Notes under the pieces: generated by a model
The model's database searches: none
Seen by the model: only the letters and a program-made list of their open reading frames with translations
Told to the model about the DNA's origin: nothing
NCBI GenBank assembly: GCA_039720395.1
Contig: CM077820.1
Span: 13,105,848 to 13,169,847 of the forward strand
Direction: 5' to 3'
Source: Liquidambar formosana
Taxonomy: Eukaryota; Streptophyta; Magnoliopsida; Saxifragales; Altingiaceae
DNA: 64,000 bases
In this document: positions 47,901-58,600 of the stretch, in pieces
How the letters are laid out: each line of letters opens with the position of its first letter
Position numbering within the stretch: position 1 is the first letter of the stretch
Made by a program: the position numbers and the translations under genes

Positions 47901-48750
47901 CACAGTTCATTAGTATTCACACATCATGAACCCTATTAACTTTTCAAAGTTGGGGACAAATGAAAATGAAGGATGATAGTAGATTCAATACCCTTATTCA
48001 GAGAGGGTAATCATTTGCTTTACAACAACTGAGCCAATGTATCTAGCCACAGGCACTGAACCTTGGGATTTTACGCAAAACACCAAGGAAAAAGGACTAT
48101 CACCCACTATTCGATGAGTCGCACTTAGTAGAATAGTTAAATAACTAAAAAATAACTCAAAGAAAAAAGTTGGAGGATCCATATCAACAGTTGTCATTCT
48201 TATTGTTTATTTCAGAACAAAATAATCACCATAATTCTTTAATTTCAAATGTAAAGAGGGGATGGGCACTAGGGTGACCTACACTCAGTCTATGGAAAGG
48301 GTTTAAGGATGGTGTAGGGTTTTATTCTGTCATTTGTCTTGAGTTATTACATGAAGTCATGAACTCGATCGGAAAGTTTAACATTGATCTAGGGGGTGTT
48401 TGGGAGTTCAGTAGAAATTCAATTGCCCTATTATTTTGACGTATTATTGAGTATAAGTTCATTAATTAGCATGAGTGGGCCAATTATTAAAAATGGTAAC
48501 TATCTTCACAAATGATTGTGAAAATCTTAAACTATGAAGAAAAACCTTCGGCTTGACTAAATAAACAAATGGCCCCGACTTTCTTAAATGGCCCCAATTC
48601 TAGCTAGGTGGAGGATTTTTAGCTTAAATGCTATTCAAAAGTCAACGAAGTGGCTCAATCTCATTTGAATGTAATTAAACGTGTTGATACGGTGTCCACG
48701 TACTTTGCTACAAATTTCTATGTTACCATCTTACTTGAATGTTATTTTGT
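44908..48750. other. Intergenic, unclassified
   Basis: 45150-45790 is less AT-rich with a promoter-like CACCTATAAAGGGG near 45584 and resembles a decayed LTR, but no ends were found. At 46115-46200 a short SINE-like piece (GGCTAGTGGCATG, GGTCATAAATTC, then an A run) is visible. A hairpin element lies at 47197-47390. Short frames elsewhere match nothing I recognise. Confidence 0.35.
47197..47390. mobile_element. Small foldback MITE
   Basis: The ends GGATTCGGATTTGGTGCAATT and AATTGCACCAAATCCAAATCC are inverted copies. Inner parts pair as well (AAACGTAGGATCGATGACA with TGTCATCGAACCTACGTTT). The flanks CTCTCTGTA/CTCTCCCTA may be a worn 9-bp duplication. Confidence 0.6.
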
Positions 48751-48754
48751 TATA

Positions 48755-48845
48755 TTTTTTTTTTTGGGATTCGAACCTTAGAGTCTAAATTCTACCCACA
48801 ATTTAACCTCACCCTAATACCATTAGGTCACAAGTCCCAGTAATG
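48755..48845 (-). mobile_element. tRNA-derived SINE-like element
   Basis: On minus: an A-box-like TGACCTAATGGTATTAGGG and, about 45 bases later, a near-consensus B box AGGTTCGAATCCC directly followed by an A run. The spacing is tRNA-like, but no cloverleaf with paired acceptor arms can be drawn, so it is not a tRNA gene. Confidence 0.55.
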
Positions 48846-48849
48846 ACTA

Positions 48850-51800
48850 GAATGACATATTTATTTTTTCATACGTGTTTCTATTTTATTATTATTATTT
48901 TTGTTGGATAGAACTTACTCTTTCTAGCTCTTAACCCTATTAACAAATGGATGTCAATACTTCTTTATTAACTTAAATTTGAGATTATTTACTTAACAAG
49001 TCAAGGCAGATGTCACCAAATTAGCATGATATTGGCATTCGTACAAGTCAAACTTGTATGTAAGTATAAGTCCTTTTTTTGTAAAGCCAAAAAAAGAGTA
49101 TCACAAACCATTAAATCTAGACTAATTTTCTCGTGATGCACAAACTACCAGCAAACCCATGTATACGAAATCCTAAAAATATATATGTCCAATGGACAAA
49201 AAGCCCATGGAAATATCCTCTTCGGGGGAGTCATATATAGTGAAAACCAATTGGCCTAGTTGAAGGGAGCTTCTCCTACTTACTACAGGCATTTTTTTTT
49301 TTAAAAAAAAAAAATATATTTTTTTGGGTGTGATATGAAAGGCAAAACTTGACCAGTTAGAAAATTCTACTCATCTATTTGTTTATTTAATTATTAACCT
49401 TAACTTTTAGTTTTAATTAACAGACCTAAGTTTTTCAAGCCCAGTGACTATTCGATGGTAACCACAACCACCACCACCAAATGGTTTATTCTTCAAACAT
49501 TCAAGTCTATGCTGAAAAGATCAATTCTAAGAAGTAGTAAACTAGAAAATAAAAGGGGTGAAATTAATCTCAACACGAGAGTTTGAACACAGCAAAATCC
49601 CCCTTTCCATCTTACCAATAGGAAGAAAAAAACAACCCCTTAATTCTTTTTCGGAGTGAATAATTTGCTTCAGAATTGTGGACATATCTGGCTACAGCTA
49701 AGAGTGGCTTTCTTAAATTTTTATCTATGATCATTTACTAATAAAAAAAAAAAAAAAAAAAAACACTAATTGATTTAGTGTATGCATTAATGGAGGAAGC
49801 AGAGAGATTTTATTTCTATTTAATTTATTGTAATATCATTTTTCCCTATGTGAGATTTCTCATTTCTTGGGAGTTTTTGAGAAAAAGTCACGATGAACTA
49901 ATCTACCCTTGCATCCAGCTGTTGTAGCTAACTACTTTCCCAAAAATTTCTCTACAATATTATGGAAAGAGTCACCAACAGATAAACCAATAGCTTTTAC
50001 CTGCCATAATTGACTTTGTACAATGAATAAGCTCTACTTTTCCTACGATTTGGCCCATTTGCAGTAAACTTCCCATTTTCAGTGTGGTCATTTCTTTGCA
50101 GTCAACTTGCATTTTCTTTTTCTTCTTTTTAGGGGGAAAAACACTTCCGTTTTCAGTGTGTCTAACTCATCATTTCATATATATATATATATATAAACTA
50201 GGGATAGAGTTTTGAACGTGACCTAATGTAAAGTTAGATTAGATTAACTTCATAAGAAAGAGACTCTCTCTCTATATATATGTGTGTGTGTGTGGGGGGG
50301 TTGCACTTATTATTATGTGGTTAAATTCATCGGATCTAATGGTATTTTAGAATACTGATGTGGTCAAACTCTATTCACCATTTGACAAATCAGATGAGGT
50401 GTAAAAATGAAATCTTATAATCTGAATCAAATATATACAGTCGTTCTATTATCAGGTGCACATGACATATATATTAGTTAATTAATATCAAGTGCATTTC
50501 AAAACTCTCTATTGATTTATATTTTGTGAATCCAAAAGTTGGATTAGATAACCGTCTCATTTAGGCATTCCATACTAAAAATAAAGTTAATCTGAGATTG
50601 ATTACTATTCGATTCAAAATATGCAGTTTTAATCAATAAGAATTGCTCATTTATGGACATTTTGAATGAAACAGTTCTTAATCTTAAATTGACTTAATTT
50701 TTGGCATACATGACCAACATATGAATCAAATTTAATCTAACGGTTGGTTTGGCCAAATACAAGTCGCACGTAAGAGTTTTGAAGTATATTTAATGCAAAA
50801 TCGTATCAAATGTACCTGATAATAAAAGGACTATACAAACCTAATTCCCATCACACGAACCCAATTTCTCTCTACAAGCGAAGATCTGTGTTGGTGGTTG
50901 ATCAAGATCTTTTTTATAAAAAAAAAGTTATGTACATACGTATATTATACAGGTATTGTATGAGTATTTATTTATTGGCCGGGCTTGCCAGTTCCTAAAA
51001 CCTCTTTATGTTTGGTGGGTTATAAATCATAATAAGAAAATTTCTAATATAGTATTCTACTACTCTTTCACAAAAATTAATTAGATCGAACCTATGTGAA
51101 AGTGCCATGTCAATTTAGAAGTAGGGTCACAATTAACAAAGAAGAGAAGGATCGAATGAGAGAGAAGGCTAAAAAGGCATGCCATAACAGTGTACCCTTC
51201 TTTATGTAACAACGATTAGCCCACGAGACACAAAGTAATATATAATATTTTAGATTATATAACCACATTATATATTAACTCTAGGTCTATATAGATAAGT
51301 TTAATTTGGGATTTTATATAGTAAGACCTTAATAATAATAATAATTTTTTTCCTTTTGATTCGTGAGTCAAATCGGTTTAGTTCAGATATGGTAATTTTT
51401 AGTATTTAATATTATAATTATTTAATTATTATTTTTTTATTTCTCAAGATTCTTGAGTTCCTTGTTTAGACTGAATTTAAATAAATATGGAATAATAAAT
51501 AAGTAAGTATTAACTAATAAATTAATATTTTGAGCTAATGCGAAAGTACCATGTTCAATGTAAAAGTGGGACGAGAGAAGAGAACGATGGAGAGAAGAGA
51601 ATGAGAAAAAAAAGTCAAAGAAGCATGCCACATAAACAAAATAGGTTTTATACAATCATATAAATAAATAAATAAATAAATAAATCTTTTTGGTAGGAGA
51701 AGGGTGATGGGTTTTATGGGAGAGGGAACGATTTGGGGAGGATGTGGAAGGAGAAAATAAAAAAATATATTTGATTAAATTGGATTAGATCGATATATAT

Positions 51801-51947
51801 TAGATTAGATGTCAAATGCTAAGATGGGTAAACCTTAGCATTGAGTGAAAGAGTCCCTAGAACTTATCCCCTTCGTGGGTGCCTTAACGAGTGAGAGAGT
51901 CTTCAACCTTGTGATATATATGAAATTCGCCACTCAACGTGCAACCA
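48850..51947. other. Intergenic, upstream of the LINE
   Basis: AT-rich. It holds a MITE at 50439-50832, a TG/TA microsatellite at 50270-50300, and two related segments at about 51085-51290 and 51520-51700 (shared GAAAGTRCCATG, AGAGAAG, GCATGCCA). A stem-loop AATGCTAAG...CTTAGCATT sits at 51815-51842. No gene is supported. Confidence 0.4.
50439..50832. mobile_element. MITE with ~30-bp inverted ends
   Basis: Left AGTCGTTCTATTATCAGGTGCA and right TGTACCTGATAATAAAAGGACT are inverted copies, followed inward by GTGCATTTCAAAACTC and GAGTTTTGAAGTATATTTAATGCA. Possible short duplication ATAC. About 394 bp, non-coding. Confidence 0.6.
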
Positions 51948-52103
51948 ACTTCTCAATACATAATCGAAATTCGCCACTCCACGCTCTCTGGTTGAGTAGC
52001 GTTTTCTCTAAGCTTTCTTTGGCTTTCTCACTCTCCCTATTGTGAGCGATACTCTTCTTTCCCATTCCCTCCCCTCCCCCCTCTCAACCTCTGTTTGTTC
52101 TCA

Positions 52104-53717
52104 ATGAGTTCTCCCACGGCTGACATGTCCCTACTTATCTCTCAGACGGCTAATTTATGCTGTGATGAGGATTCTTTGGAACTTGCCCCTGACGTTGAAT
52201 CGGAAGTCAATGCTACCAATTTGTCTCTGGTAGGGAAACTTGTGGCCGACAAAGTTGTAAATATTCATGCTTTCAGAAACATTGTCTTAAAAGCGTGGAA
52301 TCTCAAAGAAGGTTTGTCTATTACTCCTTTGGCTTCTAATACATTTATTTTTGGTTTCACCAAAGTCTGTGATCGCAGTAAAGCTCTCATTACTGGCCCT
52401 TGGTCTGTGCTTGGCTACCATTTGGTTCTTAAGGAGTGGCCACCGTCCCTTGTATTAGAGGAAATCAATTTCTCTATATCTGCTTTTTGGGTTCAGATCC
52501 ATGGCCTTCCTCCTGACCGAATGACCCATACCAACGCTATGAAGGTCGGATCCTTTATTGGCAAACTGATATCTACTGATGTTCCTGCTAATGGCTCGTT
52601 GATGTGGAATAAGTTCCTCCGTATCAAGGTGGAATTTAACATCCTTAATCCGCTTAAAACGGGGTTTAAACTGAAGAGAGGGGATCGTCCGGAGGTGTGG
52701 ATCCAATTTAAATATGAGAGGCTCTCTGATTTTTGCTACAAGTGTGGTAGGCTTAGCCATGTAGCTAAAGCTTGTCACTTTGAGGTGAATACTCTTGATC
52801 CTGCTTCTACTTACCCTCGACAGGGTCCTCAGGCCTTTGGTCCTTGGTTGAGGGTTGATTCTAGCTCTAACTATGGTGCTCCGGGAGTAGATGGGAAGAG
52901 ATTTCCGGCGACAACCCAAGCAGCGCGTGTTATTCCTACACAGGAGGGTCAGTGTGGGCGTTCGTCTCACCCACCTATTGTCCCATCTCCAGCTATCTGC
53001 CCCTCTGTTTTGGCGGTCGATACAGAGACTTTACCTGCTTCTATTCAGAGTAATCATACTTCTGTAGTGTCCTATCCCATCAACTTTTTGCAAACTGACT
53101 TACACCATACTCCAGCCCATCCCAACTCAAACCATATTCCTTTGGCTTCTCTTACTCAAGTCCCCCACGTGCCTTCCTTGTGTGAGTCAACAATTCCTCA
53201 TCTTTCATCCCTGTCCAACCCTACTAGTCAGCCTTCTATTAACCCTCCTAGCATCGATACCCAACCAGATACGCTTTCCCATTCTACCCATGGTTCCCAA
53301 GTGGCCCCACATACTACTGAATTATCATACAAAAGAAAAGCCATTGACTCTGTTACTCAGTCAACCAAGGAGAAGAAACTTAAATCCAGTATTATCCTAC
53401 CCCATCCTCCACCAGTGGTTGATTCACATGTCCCTCCCTTACAGTCCTGTAGTGTTCTACCCAACACTCCTGGTGTTGAGGTCACAAATGATCTTGTTTT
53501 CCCTACGTACTCTATAGGTTCTCATTCTTCTCCTCCAAGTGATAAACTTCGCAGGTCAAAAATAAAAAATTTGGCTAGAAGGTCCAAATCTGGCAATGCT
53601 TCTACTCGTGATACTCCCTCCTTGATCCAGAGTGAGTTGGTTGAACTCCTGAGCGCAGGAAGTAATGGATCCAAGTCTGAGGCGGCAGGTTTGTCACTGC
53701 CCCCTCCCCCTCAATGA
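52104..53717 (+). CDS. LINE ORF1, nucleic-acid-binding protein
   Basis: 537 residues from the first ATG (52104); the frame is open a little further 5', but the upstream codon at 52095 is TTG. The first ~190 residues have the DUF4283-like pattern of plant LINE ORF1 proteins (KVVNIHAFRNIVLKAWN, ALITGPWSVLGYHLVLKEW, FWVQIHGLPPDRM). Near residues 210-225 a CCHC zinc knuckle reads CYKCGRLSHVAKAC (C-X2-C-X4-H-X4-C). The C-terminal half is Pro/Ser/Thr-rich with basic patches (KEKKLK, RRSKIKN). ORF1 proteins bind the LINE RNA and act as chaperones in the RNP. The stop TGA overlaps the ORF2 start as ATGA, so ORF2 probably depends on termination-reinitiation. Confidence 0.9.
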   Translation: MSSPTADMSLLISQTANLCCDEDSLELAPDVESEVNATNLSLVGKLVADKVVNIHAFRNIVLKAWNLKEGLSITPLASNTFIFGFTKVCDRSKALITGPWSVLGYHLVLKEWPPSLVLEEINFSISAFWVQIHGLPPDRMTHTNAMKVGSFIGKLISTDVPANGSLMWNKFLRIKVEFNILNPLKTGFKLKRGDRPEVWIQFKYERLSDFCYKCGRLSHVAKACHFEVNTLDPASTYPRQGPQAFGPWLRVDSSSNYGAPGVDGKRFPATTQAARVIPTQEGQCGRSSHPPIVPSPAICPSVLAVDTETLPASIQSNHTSVVSYPINFLQTDLHHTPAHPNSNHIPLASLTQVPHVPSLCESTIPHLSSLSNPTSQPSINPPSIDTQPDTLSHSTHGSQVAPHTTELSYKRKAIDSVTQSTKEKKLKSSIILPHPPPVVDSHVPPLQSCSVLPNTPGVEVTNDLVFPTYSIGSHSSPPSDKLRRSKIKNLARRSKSGNASTRDTPSLIQSELVELLSAGSNGSKSEAAGLSLPPPPQ

Positions 53718-56700
53718 ATCTCCTGTCATGGAATTGTCGTGGGTTAGCCCGACCTGCGGCAATTCGTGCTCTTCGGGCTTTGGTTCGTGATAATCAACCT
53801 GATGTAATTTTTCTTATTGAAACTAAGATCCCGGATGCTAAAATTTCTCGTTTGCTCAGTACTTTGGGGTTCCACAATCTTGTTTCTGTTCCCCCTGTGA
53901 ATAAAGCTGGTGGAATCTGTCTAGCCTGGCGTATGGGGATGGATATTGAGGTTACATTTTCGAATAGGTTTCTTATTAATGCTCTGGTTTTCTCTTCCCC
54001 TCCTTCCAACCCTTGGATGCTTACTGGGGTGTATGGCCCACCTTATTGGCATTGGAAAGTTGATTTTCTTAACCAGCTTGATACTATTGCCAATTCTTTT
54101 GCTGGTCCATGGATGTGTATTGGCGACTTCAACTGTATTACTACTCAAGCTGATAAAAGTGGTGGAAGAGCTTTTGCTTGTCCTTCCTCTGGTGGTTTAG
54201 GTGGTCTCATGGATTCCAATGGTCTCATTGATTTGGGATTTTCGGGATATCAGTTCACTTGGTGCAACAGGAGGAGTAATAATTCTAATATCCGAGAACG
54301 TCTCGATAGAGGCTTGGCTAATAGCGACTGGAGATGTCTTTTTCCCCATGCTTCTGTTACCCACCTTCCGGCCCTGTCGTCGGACCACAATCCTATTTTT
54401 CTGAATTGCACCGGTAACGCAAATGATGTGATTCGCCCATTCAGATTTCAAGCTATTTGGACTAGAGATGCCTCTAGCTCTTTGGTTGTTGAACATGCTT
54501 GGAAAGCGTTTTGTCTTGGCTCCCCTGCATTCCGATTTTGTCACAAAATAAAGACGTCCCGAAAAGAACTGTCTCTTTGGAATAAAACGCATTTTGGTAT
54601 CATTAAAGCTAAGATTGCAGCGTTGAAGGAGGCTATCTTAGTGGTGCAGAGTTCGGTGGCCTCTTCTAACAGCTTAGCTACTGATAACAGCCTTCAAGCT
54701 GAACTTGATGAATGCTATAAAAGAGATGAAATCCTATGGAGGCAGAATTCGAGAGTTCAATGGCTTAAAGAGGGCGATCGTAACACCAAATTCTTTCACC
54801 TTTTGGCTGTCATCCGGGGTAGACGTAACTCGATCGACTTGATAAAAAACCATGATGGCTTATGGATTTCTAACAGGAGGGAGATAGGTGAATGCTTTAT
54901 CCAACACTTTAAGGAGCTGTTCACTTCTTCTTGCCCTCATCTTCCTGAGGGTTTGGAGGATCTTATACCAAGGTGTATAACTGATGATGATAATAGGGCC
55001 CTTTGCGCTATTCCTGATGATACTGAAATCAAAGAAGTTCTTTTCAGAATGGGTTCTAACAAAGCCCCTGGACCAGATGGTATGTCAGTTTTGTTTTATA
55101 AACATTATTGGCATATTATTCAACATGATGTTATTGCTACTGTTCGGAGTTTCTTTGTTGGGAATTTTCTGCTTAAACAAATAAATCATACCAACATTGC
55201 TCTAATCCCCAAATGTGCCTCGACCTCTCTTGTTAAACATTTTAGACCCATCAGTCTGTGTAATGTAATTTATAAGATTATTGCCAAAATTCTATCTAAT
55301 CGTTTGCAGCCTTTGCTCCATAAGCTCATCTCCCCACTTCAGGCTGCTTTTGTTCCTGGTAGAAATATCTGTGACAACTCTGTAGTGGTCCAAGAGATTC
55401 TGCATACCATGAAGGAGAAAAAAGGCAAAGGTGGTTTAATGGCAATCAAAGTTGATATGGAACGGGCCTACGACAAAATTGAATGGGCGTTTTTATTGGA
55501 AGTTCTGAGAAGTTTTGGTTTTAATTCTACCTGGATTCAATGGATTTCTCAATGCATTTCTACCACTTCATTCTCTATTTTGGTCAATGGAGGCCCTTTG
55601 GGTATGTTTACACCTCAACGTGGCCTTCGGCAAGGGGACCCGTTGTCTCCATTTTTGTTCGTGTTATGTTCTGAAGTTTTATCCAGAATCCTCCTTCGTG
55701 CAGAGACTAATAAAGTTATCCACGGAATCAAGGTGTGTACGGGGGGCCCTGCTGTTTCCCATCTTCTATTTGCAGATGATCTCTTCATATTCTGCAGGGC
55801 ATCTAGTGTTGAAGCTGAAGCTGCCATTCAGTGCATTGAGAAGTATGGGGGTTGGTCTGGCCAATCTATGAATTTGGACAAGTCTCGCGTTCATTTTAGT
55901 AAGAATTTTGGAGGAAATTCAGCTGGGTACATATGCTCCATTTTGAACTTAAGAAAAGTTGATGCTAAAGCAGTGTACTTGGGTCTCCCTCTCTTCACTG
56001 GCAAAGCTAAGAGACAGACATTTAATTCCATCGTGGAAAAGGTGCACCACCGTATCAACGGATGGAAAGCCCACACTCTTTCTCTGGCTGGGAGAGCCAC
56101 GCTCATACGGCATGTGGTTTCTGCTATTCCCACCTACACAATGTCTATATTTTGCCTCCCTAAAGCTACGTGTGAAGCTCTTGACGCTAGATGTCGCAAT
56201 TTTTGGTGGGGCTTCAAAGCGGACTCTGGGAGAAGATTATTTCTCAAAGCTTGGGATTCCATTTGTACTCCTAAGAGTGCAGGAGGCTTAGGTTTTCGAC
56301 GGTCTGGGGATATGAACAGAGCCTTAATTGCTAAACTTGGGTGGACTATTTTGTCTGACAGTGATAAGTTTTGGGTCAAGATGCTGAAAACCAAGTATTG
56401 CAGAGGTACGACATTTGCTGAGGCGTCTTATGCTATCAAAGACTCATGGCTGTGGAAGGGGATCATCAAAAGCAAAGATATCCTTTTTCAAGGAGCTTGT
56501 TATTTGGTGGGTGATGGACGGTCTATCGACTTGTGGAAGGATCCTTGGGTTCCGTATATTCAAGGATTTAGGCCTCTGCCAAGGGGTAACCGAAGACTGG
56601 GAGTGAATTTTGTGTCTGATTTAATCAATCACAGTGATGGCAGTTGGAAATCCCACATCCTTAGGCAAGTTTTTGAACCAGATGATGTTACTAACATTCT

Positions 56701-57841
56701 GAAAATTCAACTCTCCCCCAACATCAAGGAAGACCGAATGGCCTGGATTCATAACACTTCGGGGAAGTTTTCTGTAAAGTCTGCTTTTATATTAATTCGA
56801 GAAGCCAGGTCTCAGGTGATTGCTCCATGGAATAAAAACTTATGGAATATGCTGTGGAAGGCAAGTATTCATGAGCGCTTTAAAGTATTTCTTTGGAAGT
56901 TAATTTGGAACATTCTACCTGTTAGAGAGGTTATCAGCAAGAGATTTCCTATTCCTGATGTGTTATGTCCCCTTTGTGGTATTGAAGTTGAAACTGTAAG
57001 GCATCTATTTTTGGATTGCAAGTTAACCAAAATGCTTTGGCTGTGTTCTAAATGGTCCCTTCGGGTTGAAGCTTTTGCTCTTCTTTCTCTCCCTGATTGG
57101 ATAGCCTTAATTATATCCAATGATCCTCTCCTCAAATTGGACCAACCAGATGCGGGTAAGTTTCTGATTTTTGCCTTGGTGTTGATGGACCAAATATGGT
57201 GGGCTCGCAACAAGTGTGTTTATGATGGTCTGATACCTGAACCACAACTTCTCCTGTCTCAAATTAATAAAATTGCTTCAGAACACTTTTTAGCAAGCCC
57301 CTACAATGCTGCCTCTTGTTCTCCCACAATTATCTGGATCCCTCCTCCTAGACCGTGGGTCAAACTTAATTTTGATGCCGCAATTAGACCAACTTATTCT
57401 ATTCTTAGTGCGGTTCTCAGGGATTCTAATGGTTTTTTTCTGCATGCTTGGACTGATATTAGTGGCCCCCTTGATCCTTTTGTGGCGGAGGGTAAGGCGT
57501 TACGTCTTGGTTTGCAAGAGATCAGGAAGCTTGGCTTCCCAATGATAATGGTGGAGGGTGATGCTTCTATGGTTCTCGACCCCATTCGTGATTGGACTCT
57601 GAATCCGCATTGGGCTTTATTCTCTGTAATTAGTGATATCAAAATTCTGCTTGACTGCTGTCCTTTTTGGGTAGCTCGTTGTGTTTCTAGGCGAGCTAAC
57701 AAGGCTGCCCATTTTCTTGCCCAATGGGCTTCTAATTGTATGTGTTTTGGTTCCATCCCAATCAACTCTTTACCGGATATTGTTTCTTTAGCGGATAAGG
57801 TTGAAGGGGATGGAAACAAATTTTGTTCTTATTTATCTTAG
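53714..57841 (+). CDS. LINE ORF2, endonuclease / reverse transcriptase / RNase H
   Basis: 1375 residues, uninterrupted. Residues 1-230: APE-type endonuclease (LSWNCRG at 4-10, IETK with Glu36, GDFN at 137-140, SDHNPI at 223-228). About 450-720: reverse transcriptase (NKAPGPDGMS, FRPISLCNVIYKIIAKIL, KVDMERAYDKIEW, RGLRQGDPLSPFLF, and the catalytic FADD at 686-689). About 1050-1105: zf-RVT-like Cys/His segment (CPLCGIEVETVRHLFLDC). About 1217-1340: RNase H-like domain (LNFDAA, AEGKALRLGL, VEGDAS, RANKAAHFLAQWA). This is the L1-type target-primed reverse-transcription enzyme of plants. All catalytic motifs looked for are present, so the copy may be functional. It sits in the -1 frame relative to ORF1 with a 4-base overlap. 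Confidence 0.95.
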   Translation: MNLLSWNCRGLARPAAIRALRALVRDNQPDVIFLIETKIPDAKISRLLSTLGFHNLVSVPPVNKAGGICLAWRMGMDIEVTFSNRFLINALVFSSPPSNPWMLTGVYGPPYWHWKVDFLNQLDTIANSFAGPWMCIGDFNCITTQADKSGGRAFACPSSGGLGGLMDSNGLIDLGFSGYQFTWCNRRSNNSNIRERLDRGLANSDWRCLFPHASVTHLPALSSDHNPIFLNCTGNANDVIRPFRFQAIWTRDASSSLVVEHAWKAFCLGSPAFRFCHKIKTSRKELSLWNKTHFGIIKAKIAALKEAILVVQSSVASSNSLATDNSLQAELDECYKRDEILWRQNSRVQWLKEGDRNTKFFHLLAVIRGRRNSIDLIKNHDGLWISNRREIGECFIQHFKELFTSSCPHLPEGLEDLIPRCITDDDNRALCAIPDDTEIKEVLFRMGSNKAPGPDGMSVLFYKHYWHIIQHDVIATVRSFFVGNFLLKQINHTNIALIPKCASTSLVKHFRPISLCNVIYKIIAKILSNRLQPLLHKLISPLQAAFVPGRNICDNSVVVQEILHTMKEKKGKGGLMAIKVDMERAYDKIEWAFLLEVLRSFGFNSTWIQWISQCISTTSFSILVNGGPLGMFTPQRGLRQGDPLSPFLFVLCSEVLSRILLRAETNKVIHGIKVCTGGPAVSHLLFADDLFIFCRASSVEAEAAIQCIEKYGGWSGQSMNLDKSRVHFSKNFGGNSAGYICSILNLRKVDAKAVYLGLPLFTGKAKRQTFNSIVEKVHHRINGWKAHTLSLAGRATLIRHVVSAIPTYTMSIFCLPKATCEALDARCRNFWWGFKADSGRRLFLKAWDSICTPKSAGGLGFRRSGDMNRALIAKLGWTILSDSDKFWVKMLKTKYCRGTTFAEASYAIKDSWLWKGIIKSKDILFQGACYLVGDGRSIDLWKDPWVPYIQGFRPLPRGNRRLGVNFVSDLINHSDGSWKSHILRQVFEPDDVTNILKIQLSPNIKEDRMAWIHNTSGKFSVKSAFILIREARSQVIAPWNKNLWNMLWKASIHERFKVFLWKLIWNILPVREVISKRFPIPDVLCPLCGIEVETVRHLFLDCKLTKMLWLCSKWSLRVEAFALLSLPDWIALIISNDPLLKLDQPDAGKFLIFALVLMDQIWWARNKCVYDGLIPEPQLLLSQINKIASEHFLASPYNAASCSPTIIWIPPPRPWVKLNFDAAIRPTYSILSAVLRDSNGFFLHAWTDISGPLDPFVAEGKALRLGLQEIRKLGFPMIMVEGDASMVLDPIRDWTLNPHWALFSVISDIKILLDCCPFWVARCVSRRANKAAHFLAQWASNCMCFGSIPINSLPDIVSLADKVEGDGNKFCSYLS

Positions 57842-57906
57842 TAATGCATTGCTTATCAAAAAAAAAAAAAAAAAAAAAAAACTTCTCAATACATAATCCT
57901 TTGACT

Positions 57907-57914
57907 CTATATAT
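57907..57914 (+). promoter_or_regulatory. TATA box of the QWRF gene
   Basis: CTATATATG lies about 100 bp before the ATG and begins 27 bases after the LINE tail. It is the only TATA-like site between the LINE and the gene. Confidence 0.6.
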
Positions 57915-58009
57915 GTCACTTAAAATATGTTGCATTCTCTGAAAACATCCCATTCTCTAAGTCCTCAAAACCTCACCAGAAGAAGAAAAAAAACACACGA
58001 AAGAAAGAA

Positions 58010-58600
58010 ATGGACCACACTCGGTCCCGCCGCCACCAACCCGCCGGAATACCATGCTCGCCTCGCCTACAACGAAGCAAAAGCGGAACTCCGGCCATTT
58101 CTCTACCCGAGTTCCATGTATCCGCATCAAACTTGAACCAAAAATCCATCAACCGCTCGAAATCAACCACAAAATCAAGAACCAACAAAGACGAAGAGAA
58201 TGTGCAACCCTCATTGAGAGTTTCCAGCATTAACCAAACGAAAACTCAACAGAACAAAGATATTTATGTTAAGTTGATGCAGGGTAGTCCACGGACTTGT
58301 AGTGCAACAATGAGGGCTAAAACGGTCTCCGGCGGTTCTCCTTCTGCATGGGCGTTGTCGCCGGGCCGGTCATTGCAAGGTCCTTTGACACCGGAGTCAC
58401 CGGGTGGTGGCATATCGAGGATGAAATTTGGAGGTGGTGGTGGAGTGAGTGGGGTTTTGAAGTATTTTAGGCAGAAGAAAGTGGTGGCGGTGCAAGAAGA
58501 GGTTCATCGGTTTCGGGTTTTTCATAACAGGCTGTTACAGTGGAGGTTTGCAAATGCTCGAGCTGAGGCTGCGATGGCTGCTGTAAAGATAGTTGCAGAG
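58010..58600 (+). CDS. QWRF gene exon 1
   Basis: 591 bp, exactly 197 codons, ending KIVAE at donor GAG|GTACGT. ATG context AAGAAATGG. It contains the basic tail and the complete QWRF motif. Reading past the donor adds 40 unrelated residues before a stop. Confidence 0.9.

Larger units (their letters stand above)
51966..57880 (+). mobile_element. Full-length LINE (L1-like) retrotransposon
   Basis: A 5915-bp element: 5' UTR, ORF1 (52104-53717), ORF2 (53714-57841), a 16-base 3' UTR and an A23 tail (57858-57880). It is flanked by a perfect 18-bp duplication ACTTCTCAATACATAATC (51948-51965 and 57881-57898). Both ORFs are free of stops. Perfect duplications, an intact tail and open frames indicate a recent and possibly still mobile copy. 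It lies 28 bp upstream of the TATA box of the QWRF gene, in the same orientation. Confidence 0.95.

Noticed and set aside
48755..48845. Functional tRNA gene on the minus strand
   Set aside because: A and B boxes are good, but no acceptor stem or anticodon arm can be formed, and an A run follows directly. It is better read as a SINE.
52455..52970. 171-residue minus-strand frame over LINE ORF1
   Set aside because: A shadow of the intact ORF1 frame; no motif and no independent promoter.
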